64,000 nt of DNA from Clostridium bornimense (GTDB lineage Bacteria; Bacillota; Clostridia; Clostridiales; Clostridiaceae): the NCBI RefSeq assembly GCF_000577895.1, contig NZ_HG917868.1:2852001-2916000 (forward strand), given 5' to 3'. This document shows, piece after piece, positions 36,189 through 45,238 of the stretch. The notes under the pieces were generated by a model that was not told the DNA's origin, ran no database searches, and worked only from the letters and a program-made list of their open reading frames with translations. Position numbers and translations under genes: made by a program. The first letter of the stretch is position 1. Each line of letters begins with the position of its first letter.

Positions 36189-36989
36189 TTATTTTTTTAT
36201 TCCTAATTGATCCATAATTATCAATGCAGTATCCTCTATTGCTCTAGTTGTAACATCTATAATATTACATCCTATCTTCTTCATGATGCTATCTGCAAAT
36301 TCTAACTCCTCTAATACTCTTTCTGCATTTGCATATTGAACTCCTGAAGATAAATTGGAAAATTTATCAAGTCTATGCTTTCTTATATCTATAAGCTGCA
36401 TTGGATTTATTGTTAACCCTATAATTTTCTTTTTATCAATCTTTTTTAATTCATCAGGTATTCCTATCTCTGGCATCAGTGGTACATTTAAAGCTTTTAT
36501 CCCTTTATTCGCTAAGTACATACATAAAGGTGTCTTTGATGTTCTAGATAGCCCTATAAGTACTACATCAGCAAATTTTATACCAGAATTATCTCTAGAA
36601 TCATCATATCTCATAGCAAACTCCATAGCTTCAATTCGTTTATTATACGCCTCATCCATATCCCATACAGCTCCTGGTTTATTTTCTGGTATCTCATTAA
36701 TCATTCTAGATACAGTTGCTATACATGGACCTAAAATATTTATTATGAATATCCCAAAATCTGTACATCTCTGTACTAAGTACTCTCTTATTTCTACTAA
36801 AACTACTGTTGATACTACTATACATTTTTCTTCCTTAATCCTATCTATAAAATCATTTACGTCTTTTATTGTTTTTATATAAGGAACTCTTTCAATTTCT
36901 ATTTCTGAAGAAAATTGGCTTGCTGTAGCATGTGCCACTTGCTCTGCTGTCTCTCCAATAGAATCTGACACTGCAAAAATTTTGAACAT
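36189..36989 (-). CDS. Pyruvate, phosphate dikinase regulatory protein (DUF299)
   Basis: A bifunctional ADP-dependent kinase and Pi-dependent pyrophosphorylase that inactivates and reactivates pyruvate phosphate dikinase (or PEP synthase) by threonine phosphorylation. The 266-residue protein begins with [15 protein letters not shown] and has the P-loop-like [18 protein letters not shown] near residue 150 and [11 protein letters not shown]. The target dikinase gene is not in the window. The ribosome binding site is GGGGTGA. Confidence 0.88.
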   Translation of the reverse strand: MFKIFAVSDSIGETAEQVAHATASQFSSEIEIERVPYIKTIKDVNDFIDRIKEEKCIVVSTVVLVEIREYLVQRCTDFGIFIINILGPCIATVSRMINEIPENKPGAVWDMDEAYNKRIEAMEFAMRYDDSRDNSGIKFADVVLIGLSRTSKTPLCMYLANKGIKALNVPLMPEIGIPDELKKIDKKKIIGLTINPMQLIDIRKHRLDKFSNLSSGVQYANAERVLEELEFADSIMKKIGCNIIDVTTRAIEDTALIIMDQLGIKK

Positions 36990-37137
36990 TATATCACCCC
37001 ATAATTATAATTTTATCCCTATTTCCATTATATAGTTTTATCATATATATTAATAGGATTTTAGTATTTCCCTAATTAATAACATTTAATATTTATAAAA
37101 AATAGTTTATTATATTAACTAGAATGGAGGAGATTCT

Positions 37138-38379
37138 ATGCATTATGATATTCTAGTAGTCGGTGCGGGAGCTTCTGGTATAATAGCTGCTATAACTGCT
37201 AAAAATAGCGGAAAAACCGTTGCGATAATAGAAGGCACTGATAGAATTGGTAAAAAAATATTAACTACTGGTAATGGTAGATGCAATATAACTAATAAAA
37301 AAATTGATATAAGCAGATATCATAGCGAAAATAATGGTTTCCCTAATAAAATTATAAATAAATATGGATTAGAATTTACTAAAGATCTATTTTTCTCTTT
37401 AGGACTTCCTATATTTAATCCTGAAGGAGAAGGAAATAAATTTTTCCCCCTTTCTCTTCAAGCTTCTTCAGTAGTAGATATATTAAAACTTACATTAGAA
37501 GATCTTGATATACCTATACACTATAACAGTAAAGTAAAAAATATATCTAAAAAGTCTTCTATTTTTAACATAAACTGTTCTGGGGAAATTGAACACTTTA
37601 CTTGTAATAAATTAATTATGTCTACAGGTGGAAAAACATATCCTAAAACAGGATCAGATGGATCTGGATATGATCTTTGTAAAAAACTCGGTCACTCAAT
37701 AACATCATTACAACCATCATTAGTGCAATTAAAATTAGATTTTCCTAATTTAAAAGGTCTAAGTGGTGTCAAAATTTTAGGTTCTGTATCTATATATGTT
37801 AATGATAAAAAAATTAAAACAGAAAGTGGTGAATTATTGTTCACCGATTATGGTATATCTGGACCTCCAATATTTCAGATTTCTCGTATTGCAAATTTTG
37901 CATTAGCTGAAAATAAAAAAGTCTCTATTTCTATAGATTTCTTTAAAGACCTTGAAAAAAATAACTTACAAGAATTTCTTGAAAATAGATATGGATTATT
38001 CTCATACAGATCTATTTTTGATAATTTTATAGGTGTGATAAATAAAAAATTACTTCCTATCTTTTTAAAGGCATGTAATGTTGATAATATTCATAAACCT
38101 TGCTATGAATTAACATGGCAAGAACGTGATACAATATTGAACAACTTAAAGACTTGGTCTTTTGATGTAATTGGTTATTACACATTTACTAATGCACAAA
38201 TAACTGCCGGCGGCATTAATACAAATGAAGTTAATGATGAAACATTAGAGTCCAAAAAAATTAAAAATCTATTTTTCTCTGGTGAATTATTAGATGTAGA
38301 TGGAGATTGCGGAGGTTTTAACCTTCAATGGGCTTGGAGCTCCGGTTATGTTGCTGGTCTTAATGCATCAAAATCATAA
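37138..38379 (+). CDS. NAD(P)/FAD-dependent oxidoreductase, HI0933/YhiN family
   Basis: A 413-residue flavoprotein. The dinucleotide fold is YDILVVGAGASGIIAAITA at the N-terminus; GKKILTTGNGRCNITN is the family signature; MSTGGKTYPKTGSDGSGYDL near 165 and the C-terminal GELLDVDGDCGGFNLQWAWSSG bind FAD. The physiological role of the family is not established. A GGAGGAG site sets the start. Confidence 0.85.
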   Translation: MHYDILVVGAGASGIIAAITAKNSGKTVAIIEGTDRIGKKILTTGNGRCNITNKKIDISRYHSENNGFPNKIINKYGLEFTKDLFFSLGLPIFNPEGEGNKFFPLSLQASSVVDILKLTLEDLDIPIHYNSKVKNISKKSSIFNINCSGEIEHFTCNKLIMSTGGKTYPKTGSDGSGYDLCKKLGHSITSLQPSLVQLKLDFPNLKGLSGVKILGSVSIYVNDKKIKTESGELLFTDYGISGPPIFQISRIANFALAENKKVSISIDFFKDLEKNNLQEFLENRYGLFSYRSIFDNFIGVINKKLLPIFLKACNVDNIHKPCYELTWQERDTILNNLKTWSFDVIGYYTFTNAQITAGGINTNEVNDETLESKKIKNLFFSGELLDVDGDCGGFNLQWAWSSGYVAGLNASKS

Positions 38380-38412
38380 AAAATCCTACATATTATATAT
38401 GTAGGATTTTTT
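38378..38412. terminator. Bidirectional terminator
   Basis: AAATCCTACATAT pairs with ATATGTAGGATTT, flanked by A and T runs, between convergent genes. Confidence 0.88.
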
Positions 38413-38418
38413 TACAAA

Positions 38419-38601
38419 CTATTTATTTAATGCTTCTACTAAAACTTCTACGTCTACACCATGTACTTGAGCACCTTGTTCTAATGTTTCCATTTGAGAT
38501 GCAGGACATCCAACACATCCAAATCCAAAGTTCATTAAAACTTCTGCAGCTTCTGGCTTAAGTCTTATAATTTCTCCAATTGTCATATCTTTGTTAATCA
38601 T
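38419..38601 (-). CDS. DUF1858 small redox-disulfide domain protein
   Basis: A complete 60-residue protein. The DMTIGEIIRLKPEAAEVLMNFGFGCVGCPASQMETLEQGAQVHG layout, with the CVGCP cysteine pair, is that of DUF1858 (hybrid-cluster-protein-associated redox disulfide domain). It may carry a disulfide or a metal; the partner is unknown. A GAGGG site precedes the ATG. Confidence 0.82.
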   Translation of the reverse strand: MINKDMTIGEIIRLKPEAAEVLMNFGFGCVGCPASQMETLEQGAQVHGVDVEVLVEALNK

Positions 38602-38718
38602 CTTACTACCCTCTTTCTTATCTTTAAATTGTTTATATTATATCATAATAGTCGGATATATACATTAGTATAATACCTTTTATTATATAATATAACAATA
38701 ATAAAAATAATTAATTCA

Positions 38719-38825
38719 ATTCACAAAGCGCAATTCACAATTAAGGTTAATTTTCACCTGTGGTGAAAATATTATAGTCCTGCTGACAGCAATTATATCT
38801 TAAGCAACCATTGAGATTTAAAATA
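38719..38825. repeat. Dispersed structured intergenic element, short copy C
   Basis: Carries only block 1 of the long copies. GCAATTCACAATTAAGG leads into the perfect hairpin TTTTCACC-TGT-GGTGAAAA (38751-38769) and ATTATAGTCCTGCTGACAGC (38771-38790), then a weak match to the following segment of copy A. It lies just beyond the purA terminator. Confidence 0.7.
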
Positions 38826-38868
38826 AAGGCTATGACACAATAAATCTCCATTGTGTCATAGCCCTTCT
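38826..38868 (-). terminator. Terminator after purA
   Basis: GGCTATGACACAAT pairs perfectly with ATTGTGTCATAGCC; TTTATTTT follows on the minus strand. Confidence 0.85.
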
Positions 38869-38872
38869 CATT

Positions 38873-40156
38873 TTATAGTTTTCCTATTTTTATAGTTTGA
38901 TCTCTCTTTGGACCTACAGAAACAATAGAAATTCTAGCTCCTGTATATTCCTCTATTTTCTTTAGATATATCTTAGCTGTTTCAGGGATTTCTTCGTAAC
39001 TTCTTGCATCTGCAATTGATTCATCCCATCCATCAAATTCTTCATATATTGGTTCACATTTAGCTAAATCTTTTAATGATGCTGGATGATAATCTATAAC
39101 TTTTCCATCTAATTTATATCCAACACATATTTTTAACTTTTCAAGTCCTGCTAAAGTATCAATCTTAGTCACTGCAAATGAAGTTAATCCTGATACTCTA
39201 ACTGCTTGTTTTAATATAACAGCATCAAGCCAACCACATCTTCTTGGTCTACCTGTAGTTGTTCCGTATTCAAAACCTTTTTCTCTGATAGCGTCTCCTA
39301 ATTCATCTAATAATTCTGTTGGGAATGGACCTTCTCCAACTCTTGTTGTATATGCTTTAGCTATTCCAACTGCACCATCAATAAATGTTGGCCCGATACC
39401 TATACCCGCTGATACTCCACCAGCTGTTGTATTAGATGATGTAACATATGGATAAGTTCCATAGTCAATATCTAATAAGTTACCTTGTGCTCCTTCAAAT
39501 AAAACCTTTTTGTTTTTCATTTCATTATAAACTATAACAGAAGTATCTTTTACAAATGGTCTTATTCTATCAGCTAATGCTGTATATTTTTCTAATATTT
39601 CATCATAATTTACAGGATCTAATCCATATACCTTAGTTAATATTGCATTTTTTATTTCAACGTTATACTTTAACTTTTCAGCAAAAACTTCATTATCTAT
39701 AAGATCACATACTCTTATACCACATCTTTCTGCTTTATCAGTATAACAAGGACCTATTCCTTTTTTAGTTGTACCTATTTTATTGTCGCCTCTAAATTTC
39801 TCACTTGCACCATCTAATATTTTATGATATGGCATTATAACATGAGCTCTATCTGATATAACTAAATTTTCAGGTGTAACTTCCACACCTTCACCTATTA
39901 AATAATCTATTTCACCAAAAATGCTTTCTGGATCTAATACAACCCCATTACCTATTACATTTAACTTATCCTTATATAAAATTCCTGATGGTATTAGATG
40001 CAATTTATATTTTTTATCTCCTACCTCAACAGTATGACCTGCATTATTACCACCCTGATACCTAACAACAACATCTGCACCTTCTGCAAGATAATCAGTC
40101 ATTTTTCCTTTTCCTTCATCTCCCCATTGGGATCCTAATACAACAAATGCTGACAT
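38873..40156 (-). CDS. purA: Adenylosuccinate synthetase
   Basis: Joins IMP and aspartate with GTP, the first step from IMP to AMP. The 427-residue protein has [20 protein letters not shown] (catalytic Asp and P-loop), GGNNAGHTV, the IMP loop [37 protein letters not shown] and the GTP motif TKIDTL. I start at ATG 40156, 6 bases after GAGGA; the GTG at 40159 is less well placed. A possible PurR box pair lies upstream. Confidence 0.95.
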   Translation of the reverse strand: MSAFVVLGSQWGDEGKGKMTDYLAEGADVVVRYQGGNNAGHTVEVGDKKYKLHLIPSGILYKDKLNVIGNGVVLDPESIFGEIDYLIGEGVEVTPENLVISDRAHVIMPYHKILDGASEKFRGDNKIGTTKKGIGPCYTDKAERCGIRVCDLIDNEVFAEKLKYNVEIKNAILTKVYGLDPVNYDEILEKYTALADRIRPFVKDTSVIVYNEMKNKKVLFEGAQGNLLDIDYGTYPYVTSSNTTAGGVSAGIGIGPTFIDGAVGIAKAYTTRVGEGPFPTELLDELGDAIREKGFEYGTTTGRPRRCGWLDAVILKQAVRVSGLTSFAVTKIDTLAGLEKLKICVGYKLDGKVIDYHPASLKDLAKCEPIYEEFDGWDESIADARSYEEIPETAKIYLKKIEEYTGARISIVSVGPKRDQTIKIGKL

Positions 40157-40180
40157 CACAATTCCTCACTTTCATTTTTG

Positions 40181-40220
40181 TTTTATGAACTAAATGATAT
40201 GCAACCCTAATATTCGGTTT
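40181..40220 (-). promoter_or_regulatory. Possible PurBox pair upstream of purA
   Basis: On the minus strand AAACCGAATATT and an inverted TTTAGTTCATAAAA face each other with 21 bases between the GAAT and GTTC cores. Bacillus PurR boxes are inverted CCGAAC/GTTCGG sites with similar spacing; both sites here deviate from consensus. Confidence 0.3.
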
Positions 40221-40445
40221 GACATAAATCAAATTAGAATTTAATTTTAAACATTTCAAACTAGATGTCATATATGGTAATGATTTCTTCATCAATTGCC
40301 ACATATATTACTATATCATATATTTAATATTTTAGGCTATTTTTTTGAACATTTATTACTCAAAGTTAAAATTTGTTCGTATATTCTTCTAATGTCTAAT
40401 TTGTGCTATACTGGTATTATAGTAAAAGTTAGGTGGTGATGATTA

Positions 40446-40952
40446 TTGAATATTCCTAATATATTAACTACCATTCGCCTATGCTTAATTCCATTATTTA
40501 TATTGGTGTTTTTCAGTAATTCACCACATAGTTTCGTAATATCTATGATAATATTTATAACTTCTGGTATTACAGATATATTAGATGGGTACATTGCTCG
40601 TAAGTATAACAAAATAACTAAGTTTGGTACAGTAGCTGATCCATTTGCTGATAAGCTTACTTTATTAGCAGTTTTATTTGCTTTATACATTAAAGGATTT
40701 ATTCCAACTTTTATATTGACTATAGTTATACTTAAAGAAGTAACTATGATATTAGGTGGACTATTTTTGTATAAACGCAACATTATAGTTCCTTCAAATA
40801 TATTTGGGAAATCTACTACTGTTTTGTTTTTCATAGGCATATTATCTTTATTACTTTCTAAACAACTATCAATAATTATTCTTTATATAGCGATACTATC
40901 TGCTTTAATATCATTTTGTATATACTTAAAAATTATTATATCTAAAAAATAA
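40446..40952 (+). CDS. pgsA: CDP-diacylglycerol--glycerol-3-phosphate 3-phosphatidyltransferase
   Basis: Makes phosphatidylglycerol phosphate at the membrane. The 168-residue protein has about four segments and the full CDP-alcohol transferase motif: DGYIARKY, then G and two Asp in FGTVADPFADK. It uses a TTG start, 9 bases after AGGTGG; the nearby ATG at 40440 is out of frame. The HD-GYP gene follows after 29 bp. Confidence 0.9.
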   Translation: MNIPNILTTIRLCLIPLFILVFFSNSPHSFVISMIIFITSGITDILDGYIARKYNKITKFGTVADPFADKLTLLAVLFALYIKGFIPTFILTIVILKEVTMILGGLFLYKRNIIVPSNIFGKSTTVLFFIGILSLLLSKQLSIIILYIAILSALISFCIYLKIIISKK

Positions 40953-40981
40953 TTTTATTTTTCACTTTAGGAGGCTTTTCT

Positions 40982-42049
40982 ATGGAAATGATTTTTGTTA
41001 AAAATTTAAAAGGAGGTGAAATTTTAGCTAAAACTATTTTTAATACCTCTGGTTCATTACTTATCAATGCCGGGACTACAATAACAACAAAACTTATATC
41101 ATTACTCGAAAGCAATAATATTTTCTTCGTTTTTATATTAGCTAATGATCCTTACGCTGTTCCTAAAGATAAGATTATGGAGGATTTAAAAAATAAAGCT
41201 ATTGATCACCTACCCGAGATATTTACTTCCATATTATCTTGTGACCAAACAAATGAAGATTATCTTATAAATATAGTAGATGAATTATCTGAACATATCT
41301 TTTATAGTCCTGAAATAACTACTACACTTTTTCAAGTTCAACAATTTGATAATTATACATATCTTCATTGTGTCGATACAGGGATAATGGCAATGTACCT
41401 TGGTACGGCAATGGGATACTCAAAAAATCAAGTTAAAGATTTAGGGTTAGCAGGATTTCTCCACGATATAGGAAAATTAGATATACCTAATAATATCCTA
41501 AACAAACCTGGAAGACTAACATCATCAGAATATAAAATAATGCAAACACATGCCGAAAAGACTAATAAAATTTTAAACAGCACTAATATATTTTCAAAAG
41601 AAGTTATTGATGGTGCCTCTCAACATCATGAACATTATGATGGCTCTGGATATCCAAATGGTCTGTCAGGAAACAATATTTCTGAATTTGGTCGAATACT
41701 AGCTCTTTGCGACGTATTTACAGCTATATCTTCAAATCGCTGTTATAGAGAGAAGTTTAATGCAAATGAAGCTTATGAATTTATCTTAGCTAATAGAGGT
41801 ATTTTATTTGATCCAAAAATAGTAGATATTTTTAAAGAGACCTTTTCAATATATCCAATAGGATGTTATGTACGACTTTCTAACGAACTAGAAGGATATG
41901 TTATAAAGCAAAATCCTGGTTTTGCTGATCGTCCTATCTTAAAAATTCTTTATGATAAAAATAAAAAAATCAGATTAGAAAAACCTTATGAATTTGACTT
42001 ACTAAAAAATATTAATGTAACCATTCAAGAAGTAGTGATGAACAAATAA
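40982..42049 (+). CDS. HD-GYP domain protein, probable cyclic di-GMP phosphodiesterase
   Basis: A 355-residue cytosolic protein. The C-terminal HD-GYP domain (about 125-300) has FLHDIGKLDIPNNILNKPG, HHEHYDGSGYPNG with an intact GYP, and LCDVFTAISSNRCYR. The metal-binding His and Asp residues are all visible, so hydrolysis of cyclic di-GMP is likely. The N-terminal 110 residues lack a recognisable sensor domain. The start follows AGGAGG. Confidence 0.85.
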   Translation: MEMIFVKNLKGGEILAKTIFNTSGSLLINAGTTITTKLISLLESNNIFFVFILANDPYAVPKDKIMEDLKNKAIDHLPEIFTSILSCDQTNEDYLINIVDELSEHIFYSPEITTTLFQVQQFDNYTYLHCVDTGIMAMYLGTAMGYSKNQVKDLGLAGFLHDIGKLDIPNNILNKPGRLTSSEYKIMQTHAEKTNKILNSTNIFSKEVIDGASQHHEHYDGSGYPNGLSGNNISEFGRILALCDVFTAISSNRCYREKFNANEAYEFILANRGILFDPKIVDIFKETFSIYPIGCYVRLSNELEGYVIKQNPGFADRPILKILYDKNKKIRLEKPYEFDLLKNINVTIQEVVMNK

Positions 42050-42076
42050 AAAAGTCCTTTTTAAAAGGACTTTTTT
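42048..42076. terminator. Bidirectional terminator
   Basis: AAAAAAGTCCTTT pairs with AAAGGACTTTTTT between the convergent HD-GYP and exonuclease genes; the exonuclease stop codon lies in its T run. Confidence 0.88.
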
Positions 42077-42683
42077 ATTTACACATAGACGAAAAATATT
42101 TAGGTGGTATATATCCCTTTCTAATTCCGTCTATTAATGCCATATAAACGGCAGTTGTATCAAATCTAGCATCATGAAATGATCTTGTATCTCCAAATAA
42201 TTTCATTGATGTATTTTCAATATCTTCCTCTGATATATCTAAGAAATCCATCAACTCTGATAATTTAGGATTTTTTATATCCCCTTGTCTTGAAATAATA
42301 TTACATATATTTTTATAATACTTCATTGTACAAAATTCTATATTAGGAGTAAATTCTATTCCTACTCTTTTAAACTCTTCTTTAATGAATTTAATATCAA
42401 ACATTACATTATGACCTGAAATAATATCACTATTCATAAAATCTTCAATGAATTCATGATAACATTCTCCAAAAGTTATTCCACCTGAAAGTTCTTCTAA
42501 AAGTTCTTTTGAAAATCCATGTATCTGTTCTGCACTTTCCTCCATAAAATCTACAGAAAAGAAAAAGTTTTTACCATATACTTTATATGGTTTTATAGAG
42601 TTATCTATAACGATATAACTAAGCTGACATATCTGACCTGGCCTTAACCCTGTTGTCTCCGTATCAAACATTAAAATTTTCAT
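42075..42683 (-). CDS. DnaQ-like 3'-5' exonuclease
   Basis: A 202-residue stand-alone DEDDh exonuclease: motif I FDTETTGL at residues 6-13, motif II GHNVMFDIKF near 95, motif III HDARFDT near 180. All catalytic acids and the His are present. It could act as a proofreading or RNA/DNA-trimming enzyme; the domain alone does not say. I start at ATG 42683, 9 bases after GGAG. Confidence 0.82.
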   Translation of the reverse strand: MKILMFDTETTGLRPGQICQLSYIVIDNSIKPYKVYGKNFFFSVDFMEESAEQIHGFSKELLEELSGGITFGECYHEFIEDFMNSDIISGHNVMFDIKFIKEEFKRVGIEFTPNIEFCTMKYYKNICNIISRQGDIKNPKLSELMDFLDISEEDIENTSMKLFGDTRSFHDARFDTTAVYMALIDGIRKGYIPPKYFSSMCK

Positions 42684-42843
42684 AATTATATTCTCCATCT
42701 TCTAAATATATGTTCTAATTATATATTATACTCTAAAAAATATAAATTTCTTATAAATATATATACATATCATTTCGAATACTAATAATGACTTGATATT
42801 TTTAAGAGAATTATTATAAAATAGACTATTCTCATGATAATTA

Positions 42844-42878
42844 AAGCATAATTACTATAATTCCAAGTAATTATGCTT
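42844..42878. promoter_or_regulatory. Perfect 12-bp inverted repeat upstream of nrdA
   Basis: AAGCATAATTAC (42844-42855) and GTAATTATGCTT (42867-42878) are perfect inverted arms with an 11-base loop and no T run. The right arm touches the proposed -35 of nrdA, so it may be an operator. Confidence 0.5.
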
Positions 42879-42906
42879 GTCTATTAACAATTATTATCCT
42901 TATAAT
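42877..42906 (+). promoter_or_regulatory. Probable nrdAB promoter
   Basis: TTGTCT at 42877 stands 18 bases from TATAAT at 42901, about 70 bp upstream of the nrdA start codon. Confidence 0.55.
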
Positions 42907-42910
42907 ATAT

Positions 42911-42957
42911 GTACAATATGTTGTGTGTTTTTATTTATCATGTACAATATATGCTAT
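42911..42957. promoter_or_regulatory. Pair of NrdR-box-like sites
   Basis: GTACAATATGTTGTGT at 42911-42926 and GTACAATATATGCTAT at 42942-42957 resemble the NrdR box ACACAATATATTGTGT (about 13 and 11 of 16 positions). Their 31-bp spacing, three helical turns, is the usual arrangement of NrdR boxes. They lie just downstream of the proposed promoter. Confidence 0.6.
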
Positions 42958-42976
42958 TACGGGAGGTATACTATAA

Positions 42977-45196
42977 ATGAACTTAACTGAACTTTGTAAA
43001 TTTGCTACTTCAGAAATACAGAAGATTAATGATGCTTATACTGAAGATAAATTATTATCTGCTCTTGATCTTATATTAAGACCATCAATGACAGATAAAG
43101 AAATAACTAATGCACTAATTCAATCTTCACTAGAAATGACTTCTGAAGATTTTCCCCTTTGGCAATATGCATCAGCAAAATTATATATTTACGACTTATA
43201 TGAATCAATTAAGAAAGTTAGAAATACTGATGAACCTTATGGAGATTTATATGATTTAATCGTCAATTTAACTAATAAAGGGTTATATGGTAAATATATT
43301 TTAGATAATTATACAAAGGAAGATATAAGAGAATTAGAATTAGAACTTAAACCAGAAAGAGATTTCTTATTTACATACAGTGGTATATCTCTTCTTGCAA
43401 GTAGATATCTAATAAGAGACTATGATAATACTTTATTAGAACTTCCACAACAAATGTTTATGGGAATAGCTCTTCATCTAGCATTACCTGAAAAAAAAGA
43501 AAATCGTTTATTTTGGGCTAAAAGATTCTATGATGTTTTAAGTTCTCTTAAAGCAACTATGGCTACTCCAACAATGTCTAATGCAAGAAAACCGTTTTAT
43601 CAGCTTTCTTCTTGCTTTATAGATACAGTTGATGACTCTCTAGCTGGAATCTATAAGAGCTTAGATAACTTTGCTAAAGTTTCAAAATTAGGTGGCGGAA
43701 TGGGTATATACTTTGGTAAGGTTAGATCTCTAGGCGCTAGTATAAGAGGCTTTAAAGGAGCTTCTGGCGGAGTTATTCCTTGGGTAAAACTTTTTAATGA
43801 TACAGCTATAGCAGTAGACCAATTAGGGGTGAGAAATGGATCTGTGGCTGTATGGTTAGATGCTTGGCATAAAGATCTTCCTGAATTTCTTCAACTTAGA
43901 ACTAATAATGGAGACGATAGAAAGAAAGCTCATGATGTCTTCCCTGGCTTATGTTATCCTGATTTATTCTGGAAACTTGCTGAAAAAGATATCGATGCAA
44001 CATGGTATATGATGTGTCCTCATGAAATTCGTACAGTAAAAGGATATGACCTTTGCGATTTTTATGGTGAAGAATGGGAAGAGCGTTACTATGATTGTGT
44101 AAATGATTCTAGAATAGAAAAAAGAGAAATGTCAGTAAAAGATATAGTAAGACTTATTATTAAATCTGCTGCAGAAACTGGAACGCCATTTACATTTTAC
44201 CGTGATACAGTAAATAAAATGAACCCTAATAAACATAAAGGAATGATATACTCATCAAACCTTTGTACAGAGATAATGCAAAATATGAGCGGTATGGAGA
44301 TACAACAGCATGAAATTGTAGATGATAATGGAGATACTATCGTAGTAGAAAAAACTAAATCTGGCGACTTCGTGGTTTGTAATTTATCTTCATTAGTTCT
44401 TGGAAATATAGATGTAACAAATAAATCTGAACTTGAATATGTCGTAGAAACTCAAATAAGAGCTATGGATAATGTTATCGACCTTAATTATTATTCTGTA
44501 CCATTTGCGGAAATTACTAATAAAAGATATAGATCAGTAGGATTAGGTACATCTGGATATCATCATATGTTAGCTAACAACTCTATATCTTGGCAAGGTA
44601 ATAAACACTTAAATTTCGTTGACAAAGTATACGAGGACATTAATTATTTTGCAATATCAGCAAGTTTAAAAATTGCTAAAGAAAAAGGAGCATATCCTTA
44701 CTTTGAAGGATCTGATTGGGATACAGGAAAATATTTCGAGTTAAGAGATTATAATGATGAAAGATGGACCTCACTAAAAGAGGAAGTTTCTAAATACGGT
44801 ATAAGAAATGGATATTTACTAGCAGTGGCTCCAAATGGTTCAACAGCAACTATAGCTGGTACTTCTGAAGGAATTGATCCTATAATGAATAGATTTTTCT
44901 TAGAGGAGAAGAAAGGATCTATAATTCCAAAGACTGCTCCAAATCTTAATGAAGATACCTTCTGGTACTATACATCAGCTTATGATGTTAGCCAAATTTG
45001 GTCAATAAAAGCAAATGGAATTCGTCAACGTCATATAGACCAAGGGCAATCTTTTAATCTTTATATAACAACAAAATATACTATGAGACAAATTATGAAC
45101 TTATATATAGAAGCATGTAAAAGTGGAATGAAGAGTATATATTATGTACGTTCTAAATCATTAGAAGTTGAAGAATGTGAAAGTTGTTCTGCATAA
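42977..45196 (+). CDS. nrdA: Class I ribonucleoside-diphosphate reductase alpha subunit
   Basis: Reduces ribonucleotides to deoxyribonucleotides with the NrdB radical. The 739-residue protein has the active-site Asn-Cys-Glu in SSNLCTEIM near residue 430, partner cysteines in QLSSCFIDT and FVVCNLSS, the tyrosine pair in IYYVRS, and a C-terminal redox pair CESC. No complete N-terminal ATP-cone precedes the barrel, so the dATP activity switch seems absent. No nrdI is nearby, favouring the class Ia type. The ribosome binding site is GGGAGG. Confidence 0.92.
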   Translation: MNLTELCKFATSEIQKINDAYTEDKLLSALDLILRPSMTDKEITNALIQSSLEMTSEDFPLWQYASAKLYIYDLYESIKKVRNTDEPYGDLYDLIVNLTNKGLYGKYILDNYTKEDIRELELELKPERDFLFTYSGISLLASRYLIRDYDNTLLELPQQMFMGIALHLALPEKKENRLFWAKRFYDVLSSLKATMATPTMSNARKPFYQLSSCFIDTVDDSLAGIYKSLDNFAKVSKLGGGMGIYFGKVRSLGASIRGFKGASGGVIPWVKLFNDTAIAVDQLGVRNGSVAVWLDAWHKDLPEFLQLRTNNGDDRKKAHDVFPGLCYPDLFWKLAEKDIDATWYMMCPHEIRTVKGYDLCDFYGEEWEERYYDCVNDSRIEKREMSVKDIVRLIIKSAAETGTPFTFYRDTVNKMNPNKHKGMIYSSNLCTEIMQNMSGMEIQQHEIVDDNGDTIVVEKTKSGDFVVCNLSSLVLGNIDVTNKSELEYVVETQIRAMDNVIDLNYYSVPFAEITNKRYRSVGLGTSGYHHMLANNSISWQGNKHLNFVDKVYEDINYFAISASLKIAKEKGAYPYFEGSDWDTGKYFELRDYNDERWTSLKEEVSKYGIRNGYLLAVAPNGSTATIAGTSEGIDPIMNRFFLEEKKGSIIPKTAPNLNEDTFWYYTSAYDVSQIWSIKANGIRQRHIDQGQSFNLYITTKYTMRQIMNLYIEACKSGMKSIYYVRSKSLEVEECESCSA

Positions 45197-45238
45197 AGCA
45201 GAATTTCTTTCTCTATTAATGTAAGGAGAGATTTTATT

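Noticed and set aside
40116-40304. Leftward open reading frame of 62 codons upstream of purA
   Set aside because: It overlaps the purA start and its promoter region, and lacks a ribosome binding site.
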